Positions 1-7,604 of a stretch of 64,000 bases of DNA are shown here, piece by piece. Positions within the stretch are counted from its first letter, which is position 1. Every line of letters begins with the position of its first letter. Under the pieces are notes generated by a model that saw only the letters and a program-made list of their open reading frames with translations, was not told the DNA's origin and did no database searches. Both the position numbers and the translations under genes were made by a program. The stretch is taken from NCBI RefSeq assembly GCF_024807945.1, contig NZ_JANUFD010000023.1, positions 1 through 64,000 on the forward strand. Direction: 5' to 3'. Source of the stretch: Pseudomonas sp. JUb42. Lineage in GTDB: Bacteria; Pseudomonadota; Gammaproteobacteria; Pseudomonadales; Pseudomonadaceae.

Positions 1-5
1 TGAAT

Positions 6-92
6 TGGTGCCCAGAAGAAGACTCGAACTTCCACGACCTTGCGGTCACCAGCACCTGAAGCTGGCGTGTCTACCAATTTCACCATCTGGGC
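6..92 (-). tRNA. tRNA-Leu (anticodon CAG)
   Basis: Read on the minus strand the segment folds as a class II tRNA. The acceptor strand starts GCCCAGA and pairs with TCTGGGC, followed by an A discriminator and an encoded CCA. The anticodon stem CCAGC/GCTGG encloses loop TTCAGGT with anticodon CAG, which reads CUG leucine codons. The extended variable arm (TGACCGCAAGGTCG) and the T-arm sequence GTTCGAGTC are also visible. It is 87 nt including CCA and lies divergent to rnr. Confidence 0.96.
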
Positions 93-167
93 AATTCGTT
101 GATTTCATTCGATAAATCGTTTGATTTCAACTACAACGTGGCGTGTGCCGTCGTTGTGGGGCGCATC

Positions 168-215
168 TTACGGAGGCAAAACGGGGCTGTAAACCCCCTT
201 TCGTAAAATTTTTTT
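168..215 (+). terminator. Hairpin plus T-tract upstream of rnr
   Basis: TTACG (168-172) can pair with CGTAA (202-206), and an inner GGGG/CCCC stem forms around CTGTAAA. A run of seven T follows at 209-215. It looks like an intrinsic terminator but sits in the leader of rnr, about 90 bp before the start codon. It may end transcription from upstream or attenuate rnr. The call rests on base pairing only. Confidence 0.35.
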
Positions 216-307
216 GAAATAGCGAAAAGGCGCGGCAAATGGTGTCTTCGCGTTTCAATCGGGTATATGCCAAACTAAATGCATACAGACAAGGTGAACT
301 CATACTA

Positions 308-2959
308 ATGGCCGATTGGCAGTCCCTCGATCCCGAGGCCGCTCGTGAAGCGGAAAAATACGAAAACCCTATCCCCAGCCGCGAGCTGATTTTGCAGCAC
401 CTGTCCGAGCGTGGATCGCCGGCCAGTCGCGAGCAACTGGTGGAAGAGTTTGGTCTGACCACTGAAGATCAGTTCGAGGCCTTGCGCCGCCGCCTGCGGG
501 CGATGGAGCGCGATGCGCAACTGATCTACACCCGCCGCGGGACGTACGCGCCGGTAGATAAGCTCGACCTGATCCTGGGCCGCATCTCCGGTCACCGTGA
601 CGGTTTCGGCTTCCTGTGCCCGGACGACGGCTCGGAAGACCTGTTCATGAGCCCGGCGCAGATGCGTCTGGTGTTCGATGGCGACCGCGCCCTGGCCCGG
701 GTTTCCGGCCTGGACCGGCGTGGCCGTCGCGAAGGGGTGATCGTCGAAGTCATCTCCCGTGCCCACGAAAGCATCGTGGGTCGCTACTTCGAAGAAAGCG
801 GCATCGGTTTCGTCGTGCCGGATAATCCGAAGATCCAGCAGGAAGTGTTGGTGACGCCGGGTCGCAACGCCGACGCCAAGGTCGGGCAGTTCGTTGAGGT
901 CAAGATCACGCACTGGCCGACGCCGCGCTTCCAGCCTCAGGGCGATGTGATCGAAGTGGTGGGCAACTACATGGCGCCCGGCATGGAAATCGATGTCGCG
1001 CTGCGCACCTACGACATTCCTCACGTCTGGCCAGAGGCCGTGCTCAAGGAAGCGGCCAAGCTCAAGCCGGAAGTCGAAGATAAGGACAAGGAACACCGCG
1101 TCGACCTGCGCCATCTGCCGTTCGTCACCATCGACGGCGAAGATGCCCGCGACTTCGACGATGCGGTCTACTGCGAAGCCCGTCCGGGCAAACTGCGCCT
1201 GTTCTCCGGCGGCTGGAAGCTCTACGTGGCAATTGCCGACGTCTCCAGCTATGTGAAGATCGGTTCGGCCCTGGATACCGAAGCACAGGTGCGCGGCAAC
1301 TCGGTGTATTTCCCCGAGCGCGTGGTGCCGATGCTGCCTGAGCAGCTGTCCAACGGCCTGTGCTCGCTGAACCCGCTGGTCGATCGCCTGGCCATGGTCT
1401 GTGAAATGACCATCTCCAAGACCGGCGAAATGACCGACTACGTGTTCTACGAAGCGGTCATCCACTCCCATGCGCGCTTGACCTACAACAAAGTCAGCTC
1501 GATGCTGGAGCAGCCCAAGACCAGCGAAGCGCGGCAATTGCGCGGCGACTACAAGGAAGTCCTGCCGGACCTCAAGCAGTTGTATGCGCTGTACAAGGTG
1601 TTGCTGGGCGCGCGGCATGCCCGCGGTGCCATCGACTTCGAAACCCAGGAAACCCGGATCATTTTCGGCTCCGAGCGCAAGATCGCGGAAATCCGCCCGA
1701 CCACGCGCAACGATGCTCACAAACTGATCGAAGAGTGCATGCTGGCTGCCAACGTGGCCACCGCCGAATTCCTCAAGAAACACGAGATTCCCGCGCTGTA
1801 CCGGGTGCACGATGGTCCGCCGCCGGAGCGTCTGGAAAAACTGCGCGCGTTCCTCGGTGAGCTGGGCCTGTCGTTGCACAAAGGCAAGGACGGCCCGACG
1901 CCGAAGGACTATCAGGCTCTGCTGGAAACCGTGCGTGAACGCCCGGACTACCATCTGATCCAGACGGTCATGCTGCGTTCGTTGAGCCAAGCGGTCTACA
2001 CCTCGGACAACAACGGCCACTTCGGCCTGAACTATGAGGCGTACACCCACTTCACCTCGCCGATTCGCCGTTATCCGGACTTGCTGACGCACCGGGCCAT
2101 CCGCAGCGTCATCCGCTCTAAACAGGAAACGCCGCACGTACGGCGTGCCGGTGCCGCGACCATCCCGAAAGCGCGCATCTATCCTTACGACGAAGCGGGC
2201 CTGGAGCAGTTGGGCGAGCAGTGCTCCATGAGCGAGCGCCGTGCCGACGAAGCCACCCGTGACGTGGTCAACTGGCTCAAGTGCGAGTTCATGAAGGATC
2301 GCGTTGGCGAGTCCTTCCCGGGTGTGATTACTGCCGTGACCGGTTTCGGCCTGTTCGTCGAGCTGACCGATATCTACGTCGAGGGCCTGGTGCACGTCAC
2401 CGCCTTGCCGGGCGATTACTACCACTTCGATCCTGTGCATCACCGCCTGGCGGGCGAGCGCACCGGTCGCAGCTTCCGCCTGGGCGACACCGTGGAAGTG
2501 CGGGTCATGCGCGTTGATCTTGACGAGCGCAAGATCGACTTCGAAATGTCGGAAAAAACCACGACTGCCCCAGTGGGTCGCAAGCGTCGCAGCAGCGAAC
2601 CTGCACCGGCTGCTACCCCGGCACCTGCTGCGGCTGCCAAGGAAAAGGCGTCTGCCCCGGCCCGTGCGCCGAGCAAGCGCCCGGCCAAGGCTGATGGGGC
2701 TTCCGATGCCTATCGTCCGAGCGATGCCGCTGCCAAGAATGCCGAAGTACGCAAGAGCCGCGAGCTGAAACAGGCTTTGCTGGCGGAGGCAAAGGGCGGC
2801 AGCAAGACCTCATCGGGAAAGTCCGGTAAAGCCGGTTCTGCGCCTGCGTCATCGGGCAAGCCTGCTAAACCCAGTAAGCATCGCAAGGGCCCGCCAAAAT
2901 CGGGCTCGGCATCTGCGGCCGATGGCGGCAGTCTGCGTAAACCTAAGGCCAAGTCATGA
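308..2959 (+). CDS. rnr: Ribonuclease R (3'-5' exoribonuclease)
   Basis: RNase R degrades structured RNA processively from the 3' end in the cytoplasm and takes part in rRNA quality control and mRNA decay. The 883-residue product has an N-terminal winged-helix region (about 15-80), cold-shock domains, an RNB catalytic domain (about 265-600) with the acidic metal-binding motif IDGEDARDFDDAVY near residue 274, and an S1 domain (about 660-745). A long Lys/Ala/Pro/Ser-rich basic tail follows, as expected for pseudomonad RNase R. The frame is open from 239, but the ATG at 308 gives the conserved N-terminus MADWQSLDPEA and has AAGGTG upstream. Its stop overlaps the rlmB start (ATGA), so the two are co-transcribed and translationally coupled. 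Confidence 0.96.
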   Translation: MADWQSLDPEAAREAEKYENPIPSRELILQHLSERGSPASREQLVEEFGLTTEDQFEALRRRLRAMERDAQLIYTRRGTYAPVDKLDLILGRISGHRDGFGFLCPDDGSEDLFMSPAQMRLVFDGDRALARVSGLDRRGRREGVIVEVISRAHESIVGRYFEESGIGFVVPDNPKIQQEVLVTPGRNADAKVGQFVEVKITHWPTPRFQPQGDVIEVVGNYMAPGMEIDVALRTYDIPHVWPEAVLKEAAKLKPEVEDKDKEHRVDLRHLPFVTIDGEDARDFDDAVYCEARPGKLRLFSGGWKLYVAIADVSSYVKIGSALDTEAQVRGNSVYFPERVVPMLPEQLSNGLCSLNPLVDRLAMVCEMTISKTGEMTDYVFYEAVIHSHARLTYNKVSSMLEQPKTSEARQLRGDYKEVLPDLKQLYALYKVLLGARHARGAIDFETQETRIIFGSERKIAEIRPTTRNDAHKLIEECMLAANVATAEFLKKHEIPALYRVHDGPPPERLEKLRAFLGELGLSLHKGKDGPTPKDYQALLETVRERPDYHLIQTVMLRSLSQAVYTSDNNGHFGLNYEAYTHFTSPIRRYPDLLTHRAIRSVIRSKQETPHVRRAGAATIPKARIYPYDEAGLEQLGEQCSMSERRADEATRDVVNWLKCEFMKDRVGESFPGVITAVTGFGLFVELTDIYVEGLVHVTALPGDYYHFDPVHHRLAGERTGRSFRLGDTVEVRVMRVDLDERKIDFEMSEKTTTAPVGRKRRSSEPAPAATPAPAAAAKEKASAPARAPSKRPAKADGASDAYRPSDAAAKNAEVRKSRELKQALLAEAKGGSKTSSGKSGKAGSAPASSGKPAKPSKHRKGPPKSGSASAADGGSLRKPKAKS

Positions 2960-3717
2960 GTCAGTTGGAAAAGATCTACGGCGTGCATGCCGTAGAAGCC
3001 CTGTTGCGCCACCATCCCAAGCGGGTCAAGCAGATCTGGCTGGCTGAGGGTCGCAGCGACCCGCGTTTCCAGGTCTTGCTGCAATTGGCTGGCGAGAACC
3101 GTGTGTCGGTAGGGCAGGCCGAGCGTCGCGAGATGGACGCCTGGGTCGAAGGCGTGCACCAGGGCGTAGTGGCTGAAGTCAGCCCAAGCCAGGTCTGGGG
3201 CGAAGCCATGCTCGACGAGTTGCTCGATCGCACCGAAGGTGCACCGCTGTTGCTGGTGCTGGATGGTGTGACCGACCCGCACAACCTCGGCGCCTGCATG
3301 CGCACCGCCGATGCCGCCGGTGCGTTGGCAGTCCTGGTGCCCAAGGACAAGTCGGCCACTTTGACACCTGTGGTGCGCAAGGTCGCCTGCGGCGCCGCCG
3401 AAGTCATTCCCCTTGTCGCCGTGACCAACCTGGCGCGCACCCTGGAAAAACTCCAGCAGCGCGGCCTGTGGGTCGTCGGTACGGCGGGGGAGGCCGAGCA
3501 GGAACTATACGAACAGGACCTGACCGGGCCGATCATCATGATCATGGGCGCCGAAGGCAAAGGCATGCGCCGCCTGACCCGCGAGCATTGCGACTACCTG
3601 GTGCGTCTGCCGATGGCCGGTAGCGTCAGCAGCCTGAACGTTTCCGTTGCTACAGGTGTGTGCCTGTTTGAAGCGATGCGCCAGCGCAATGCCAAGGCGG
3701 CCGCTGCGCGGAAGTAG
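2956..3717 (+). CDS. rlmB: 23S rRNA (guanosine-2251-2'-O) methyltransferase
   Basis: SpoU-family methyltransferase that 2'-O-methylates Gm2251 of 23S rRNA in the peptidyl-transferase P loop. The N-terminal substrate-binding domain starts QLEKIYGVHAVEALL. The three SPOUT motifs are visible: LDGVTDPHNLGACMRTADAAG (about 103-122), IMGAEGKGMRR (about 196) and LPMAGSVSSLNVSVATGV (about 219), which form the trefoil-knot SAM site. Length is 253 aa, normal for RlmB. It overlaps rnr by 4 bp. Confidence 0.96.
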   Translation: MSQLEKIYGVHAVEALLRHHPKRVKQIWLAEGRSDPRFQVLLQLAGENRVSVGQAERREMDAWVEGVHQGVVAEVSPSQVWGEAMLDELLDRTEGAPLLLVLDGVTDPHNLGACMRTADAAGALAVLVPKDKSATLTPVVRKVACGAAEVIPLVAVTNLARTLEKLQQRGLWVVGTAGEAEQELYEQDLTGPIIMIMGAEGKGMRRLTREHCDYLVRLPMAGSVSSLNVSVATGVCLFEAMRQRNAKAAAARK

Positions 3718-3721
3718 TCTA

Positions 3722-3787
3722 GCTACGAGCTGCGAGCTACAAGCCGAACGACAGTTGCTTTGGCTTGTAGCTCAAGGCTCGCGGCTG
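3722..3787. repeat. Inverted repeat with AGCTACAAGCC stem
   Basis: AGCTACAAGCC and GGCTTGTAGCT form a perfect 11-bp stem around GAACGACAGTTGCTTT, extended by AGCTGCG/CGCGGCT. It lies just after the rlmB stop and may act as its 3' hairpin. A related sequence occurs after the gene at 61803-62156, so this is a dispersed element rather than a gene-specific terminator. Confidence 0.7.
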
Positions 3788-3821
3788 GCAACTGCTCCTG
3801 TTCAAATAATCACCAATTGCC

Positions 3822-3850
3822 TTGCACCTGTGCATCCCCTTCTCTACAAT
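3822..3850 (+). promoter_or_regulatory. Sigma70 promoter of the rpsF operon
   Basis: A -35 box TTGCAC (3822-3827) and a -10 box TACAAT (3845-3850) are separated by exactly 17 bp. Transcription would start near 3857 and give a leader of about 110 nt before rpsF. Confidence 0.75.
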
Positions 3851-3856
3851 TGCGCC

Positions 3857-3968
3857 CCTTGCTGTCACGGCAGGCGCTGATGTGCCTGTCCCTGAGCAAG
3901 ACTCACAGTGTCATTCACTCCTTGTCTGACCGCATTTTGCGGCAGGCTACAACCCGTAAGGAGCATTC
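3857..3968 (+). promoter_or_regulatory. rpsF leader, candidate S6:S18 autoregulatory RNA
   Basis: The leader of about 112 nt contains a CCGCA/TGCGG hairpin (in GACCGCATTTTGCGGC) close to the AAGGAG ribosome-binding site of rpsF. In many bacteria the S6:S18 complex binds a structured leader with an exposed CCG to repress its own operon. Whether this leader has that exact fold cannot be shown by eye. Confidence 0.35.
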
Positions 3969-4394
3969 ATGCGTCATTACGAAATCATCTTCCTGGTCCA
4001 CCCGGATCAGAGCGAACAAGTCGGCGGCATGGTTGAGCGTTATACCAAGCTGATCGAAGAAGACGGCGGCAAAATCCACCGTCTGGAAGACTGGGGCCGT
4101 CGTCAACTGGCCTATGCAATCAACAATGTTCACAAGGCTCACTACGTGATGCTGAACGTTGAGTGCACCGGCAAGGCCCTGGCCGAGCTGGAAGACAACT
4201 TCCGTTACAACGATGCCGTGATCCGTAACCTGGTCATCCGTCGCGACGAAGCCGTTACCGGCCAGTCCGAGATGCTCAAGGCTGAAGAGAACCGCAGCGA
4301 GCGCCGTGAGCGTCGTGACCGTCCTGAGCACTCCGACAGCGCCGATGGCGTTGATGGTGATGACAGCGACGTTAGCGATAACGCTGACGAGTAA
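3969..4394 (+). CDS. rpsF: 30S ribosomal protein S6
   Basis: S6 dimerises with S18 on the platform of the 30S subunit. The sequence begins MRHYEIIFLVHPDQSEQV and carries the conserved LEDWGRRQLAYAINN region. The 141-aa length includes a charged C-terminal tail rich in Glu/Arg and then Asp/Ser, typical of gamma-proteobacterial S6. A strong AAGGAG precedes the ATG. It is the first gene of the rpsF-rpsR-DUF2232-rplI operon. Confidence 0.98.
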   Translation: MRHYEIIFLVHPDQSEQVGGMVERYTKLIEEDGGKIHRLEDWGRRQLAYAINNVHKAHYVMLNVECTGKALAELEDNFRYNDAVIRNLVIRRDEAVTGQSEMLKAEENRSERRERRDRPEHSDSADGVDGDDSDVSDNADE

Positions 4395-4422
4395 TCCACG
4401 GACCTTTTGAGGAGCCTATTAC

Positions 4423-4653
4423 ATGGCACGTTTCTTCCGTCGTCGTAAATTCTGCCGCTTCACCGCTGAAGACGTGAAAGAGATCGATTACAAAGATCTC
4501 AACACTCTGAAAGCCTACGTATCCGAGACCGGCAAAATCGTTCCAAGCCGTATCACTGGTACCAAAGCTCGTTATCAGCGTCAGCTGGCCACCGCTATCA
4601 AGCGCGCCCGCTTCCTGGCCCTGCTGGCCTACACCGACAGCCACGGCCGCTGA
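4423..4653 (+). CDS. rpsR: 30S ribosomal protein S18
   Basis: 76-residue basic protein starting [13 protein letters not shown], with the family signature [18 protein letters not shown]. It binds with S6 to the central domain of 16S rRNA. GAGGAG lies upstream of the ATG. It follows rpsF after 28 bp in the same operon. Confidence 0.98.
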
Positions 4654-4692
4654 GACCAGGTCGTCGACAAAAAGTAGCAAAGGATAGAACGC

Positions 4693-5589
4693 ATGCGCGC
4701 CATGGCTAATTTCATCATGCGCGGTCGCGTGCAGGCCACTTTGATAGTGGCCGGATGTGCGGCATTGCCGCTGTTGTTCTGGTTGAGTGCTGCCGCAGGA
4801 TGCCTTGTGCTTCTGCGGCGCGGGTTGAGTGATGCCATGGGTGTCCTCGCCTGGGCTCTGCTGCCGGCCTTGGTCTGGTGGTACTACGGTGATCCTCGCA
4901 TCTTGATGGTGCTGATCGGCTCACTGGGGTTGGCGACGCTTCTGCGCGCCAGCGAATCCTGGGTCCGCGTGCTGCTGGTCAGCGTGGCAATGGGTCTGGT
5001 GTATGCCTTGATCCTGGGTGCGGTTTTCCGCGAACCCATCGAAGCGATGGCGCTGGAGTTGGAAAAACTCTTGCCGCGAATCCTCGAAGGGCTCTACCAA
5101 CAGCTGTCGGTAGAGGAGCGAGCGCGCCTTGGAGCATTGATTGCACCGGTCCTGAACGGCCTGATAGCGGCTTTGCTGCAAATTGTCAGTGTGCTGTGCC
5201 TGATTGTCGGGCGTTACTGGCAAGCGTTGTTGTACAACCCGGGTGGTTTCGGGCGCGAGTTTCGCGCTGTCAGACTGCCTCGAGTAGCGGCGTTGGTGCT
5301 GTTGGTGTGCATGCTGGTGGGGCCGAATTTCGGTCCGCAGATGGCGATGTTGACACCGTTGTGCAGTGTCCCGCTGGTATTCGCCGGGCTGGCCTTGATG
5401 CACGGTCTGGTGGCTGAAAAGCGACTGGCCAGGTTCTGGCTGGTGGGGTTGTACGTCACGCTGCTCATGTTCATGCAGCTGATCTATCCGTTGCTGGTGG
5501 CTCTGGCCATTGTCGACAGCCTGATTGATTTTCGCGGTCGCCTGGCGTCGAAGGACGCCGATGATGGCCCTGCGAACGGTGAAGGTTAA
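4693..5589 (+). CDS. DUF2232-type integral membrane protein of the S6-L9 operon
   Basis: A 298-aa polytopic inner-membrane protein with about eight hydrophobic segments rich in Leu/Val/Ala. It has no catalytic motif I recognise. A protein of this kind sits between rpsR and rplI in pseudomonads and is assigned to DUF2232; the function is unknown. The start at 4693 has AAAGGA 8 nt upstream; an in-frame ATG at 4702 is the alternative. The tight spacing to rplI (19 bp) shows it is co-transcribed with the ribosomal protein genes. Confidence 0.85.
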   Translation: MRAMANFIMRGRVQATLIVAGCAALPLLFWLSAAAGCLVLLRRGLSDAMGVLAWALLPALVWWYYGDPRILMVLIGSLGLATLLRASESWVRVLLVSVAMGLVYALILGAVFREPIEAMALELEKLLPRILEGLYQQLSVEERARLGALIAPVLNGLIAALLQIVSVLCLIVGRYWQALLYNPGGFGREFRAVRLPRVAALVLLVCMLVGPNFGPQMAMLTPLCSVPLVFAGLALMHGLVAEKRLARFWLVGLYVTLLMFMQLIYPLLVALAIVDSLIDFRGRLASKDADDGPANGEG

Positions 5590-5608
5590 AAGTTAAGAGG
5601 ATTTTCAC

Positions 5609-6055
5609 ATGCAACTGATCCTTCTGGAAAAAGTCGCCAACCTGGGCAACCTGGGCGACAAAGTGAACGTTAAGGCCGGTTACGGTCGTAACTTCCTGCT
5701 GCCTTACGGCAAAGCCACCGCAGCGACCGCAGCTAACATTGCTGCGTTCGAAGAGCGTCGTGCTGAGCTTGAAAAACTGGCTGCAGACAAGAAAGCTTCT
5801 GCCGAAACTCGCGCTGCCCAACTGGCTGAGCTGGAAGTGACTATCACTGCCACCGCTGGCGACGAAGGCAAGCTGTTCGGTTCGATCGGCACCCACGACA
5901 TCGCTGATGCACTGACCGCCTCTGGCGTTGAAGTTGCGAAAAGCGAAGTTCGTCTGCCGAACGGCACTATCCGTAACGTTGGTGAATTCGATGTAGCCGT
6001 GCACCTGCACAGCGACGTTGAAGCAACCGTTCGCGTTGTCGTGGTAGCAGCTTAA
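5609..6055 (+). CDS. rplI: 50S ribosomal protein L9
   Basis: 148-aa L9, which binds 23S rRNA with its N-terminal domain and extends a long helix towards the next ribosome. The family signature GYGRNFLLPYGKA (about 24-36) is intact, followed by the Ala/Glu-rich linker helix and the C-terminal RNA-binding domain ending VVVVAA. AAGAGG precedes the ATG. It is the last gene of the rpsF operon and is followed by a terminator. Confidence 0.98.
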   Translation: MQLILLEKVANLGNLGDKVNVKAGYGRNFLLPYGKATAATAANIAAFEERRAELEKLAADKKASAETRAAQLAELEVTITATAGDEGKLFGSIGTHDIADALTASGVEVAKSEVRLPNGTIRNVGEFDVAVHLHSDVEATVRVVVVAA

Positions 6056-6101
6056 GCAGTACGTAATCGTCTGGCGGCCTGGCCGCTGGAGGATTAACAT
6101 C

Positions 6102-6137
6102 GGGCACGATCCTGTTTACAGGTCGTGCCCTTTGTCT
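6102..6137 (+). terminator. Intrinsic terminator after rplI
   Basis: GGGCACGA (6102-6109) pairs with TCGTGCCC (6123-6130), and inner CCTG/CAGG closes a TTTA loop. A T-rich tail TTTGTCTTTC follows. It would end the ribosomal operon just before dnaB. Confidence 0.8.
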
Positions 6138-6178
6138 TTCTGCTATTCCTTTTTGCAAACACCCGAATTCAGGTGGTC

Positions 6179-7573
6179 ATGAACGAACTTTCCGCTCCCG
6201 AGCAATACGATCTGCAAACCGCCGCCCTCAAGGTGCCGCCGCATTCCATCGAGGCCGAACAGGCTGTGCTCGGTGGTCTGATGCTGGACAACAACGCCTG
6301 GGAACGCGTGCTGGATCAGGTCTCGGACGGCGATTTCTATCGACATGACCACCGCCTGATCTTCCGCGCCATCGCCAAGCTGGCCGACCAGAACAGCCCG
6401 ATTGACGTGGTGACCCTGGCCGAACAACTGGACAAGGAAGGTCAGACCTCCCAGGTTGGAGGCCTCGGCTACCTCTCGGAACTGGCGAAAAATACGCCGT
6501 CCGTCGCCAACATCAAGGCGTACGCGCAGATCGTCCGACAGCGGGCGACCCTGCGGCAGTTGATCGGTATCAGCACCGAAATTGCCGACAGCGCGTTCAA
6601 CCCGGAAGGCCGCACGGCTGAAGAGATTCTCGATGAGGCCGAACGGCAGATCTTCCAGATCGCCGAAGCGCGGCCCAAGACCGGCGGCCCGGTCAGCGTC
6701 AATACGCTGCTGACGGCGGCCATCGATCGCATCGACACGCTGTTCAACAGCGACAACGCCATTACCGGCCTGTCCACCGGCTACACCGACCTCGACGAGA
6801 AGACCAGCGGCCTGCAGCCTGCCGACCTGATCATTGTCGCCGGCCGTCCGTCCATGGGTAAGACCACCTTTGCCATGAACCTGGTGGAAAACGCCGTATT
6901 GCGCAGCGACAAGGCGGTACTGGTGTATTCCCTGGAGATGCCAGGTGAATCGCTGATCATGCGTATGCTGTCGTCCCTGGGCCGTATCGACCAGACCAAG
7001 GTCCGTGCCGGTCGCCTGGATGACGATGACTGGCCGCGCCTGACCTCGGCGGTCAACCTGCTCAACGACCGCAAACTGTTCATCGATGACACCGCCGGTA
7101 TCAGCCCCTCGGAAATGCGCGCGCGTACACGGCGCCTGGTACGTGAGCACGGCGATATCGCCATGATCATGATCGACTACCTGCAGTTGATGCAGATTCC
7201 TGGTTCCGCTGGCGACAACCGTACCAACGAGATTTCCGAGATCTCCCGATCGCTCAAAGCCCTGGCCAAGGAATTCAACTGCCCGGTCATCGCCCTGTCC
7301 CAGCTCAACCGCTCCCTGGAGCAACGGCCGAACAAGCGCCCGATCAACTCCGACTTGCGCGAATCCGGAGCGATCGAGCAGGACGCCGACGTGATCATGT
7401 TCGTCTACCGCGACGAGGTGTATCACCCGGAGACCGAGCACAAGGGCATCGCGGAAATCATCATCGGTAAACAGCGTAACGGCCCTATCGGTACTACGCG
7501 CCTGGCGTTTATCGGTAAGTACACGCGGTTTGAGAACCTGGCGCCGGGTAGTTATAACTTTGATGATGAATAG
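6179..7573 (+). CDS. dnaB: Replicative DNA helicase DnaB
   Basis: The hexameric helicase unwinds DNA 5'-3' at the replication fork and recruits primase. The N-terminal primase-interaction domain (from PPHSIEAEQAVLGGLML) is followed by the RecA-like ATPase with Walker A GRPSMGKTT near residue 222, Walker B IMIDYLQLM, and the SQLNRSLEQR and ESGAIEQDADVI motifs. The frame is open from 6125, but ATG 6179 gives MNELSAPEQYDLQ with AGGTGG upstream and a 464-aa protein of the normal length. It converges with the RHS toxin gene downstream. Confidence 0.97.
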   Translation: MNELSAPEQYDLQTAALKVPPHSIEAEQAVLGGLMLDNNAWERVLDQVSDGDFYRHDHRLIFRAIAKLADQNSPIDVVTLAEQLDKEGQTSQVGGLGYLSELAKNTPSVANIKAYAQIVRQRATLRQLIGISTEIADSAFNPEGRTAEEILDEAERQIFQIAEARPKTGGPVSVNTLLTAAIDRIDTLFNSDNAITGLSTGYTDLDEKTSGLQPADLIIVAGRPSMGKTTFAMNLVENAVLRSDKAVLVYSLEMPGESLIMRMLSSLGRIDQTKVRAGRLDDDDWPRLTSAVNLLNDRKLFIDDTAGISPSEMRARTRRLVREHGDIAMIMIDYLQLMQIPGSAGDNRTNEISEISRSLKALAKEFNCPVIALSQLNRSLEQRPNKRPINSDLRESGAIEQDADVIMFVYRDEVYHPETEHKGIAEIIIGKQRNGPIGTTRLAFIGKYTRFENLAPGSYNFDDE

Positions 7574-7604
7574 TGGTCAGACGTCCAAGGGGGAACGGTA
7601 AGTT

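Noticed and set aside
305..2443. 712-codon open frame antisense to rnr
   Set aside because: It lies opposite a clear rnr gene in GC-rich DNA, where long antisense frames are common. Its translation has low-complexity His/Val/Asp composition and no motif.
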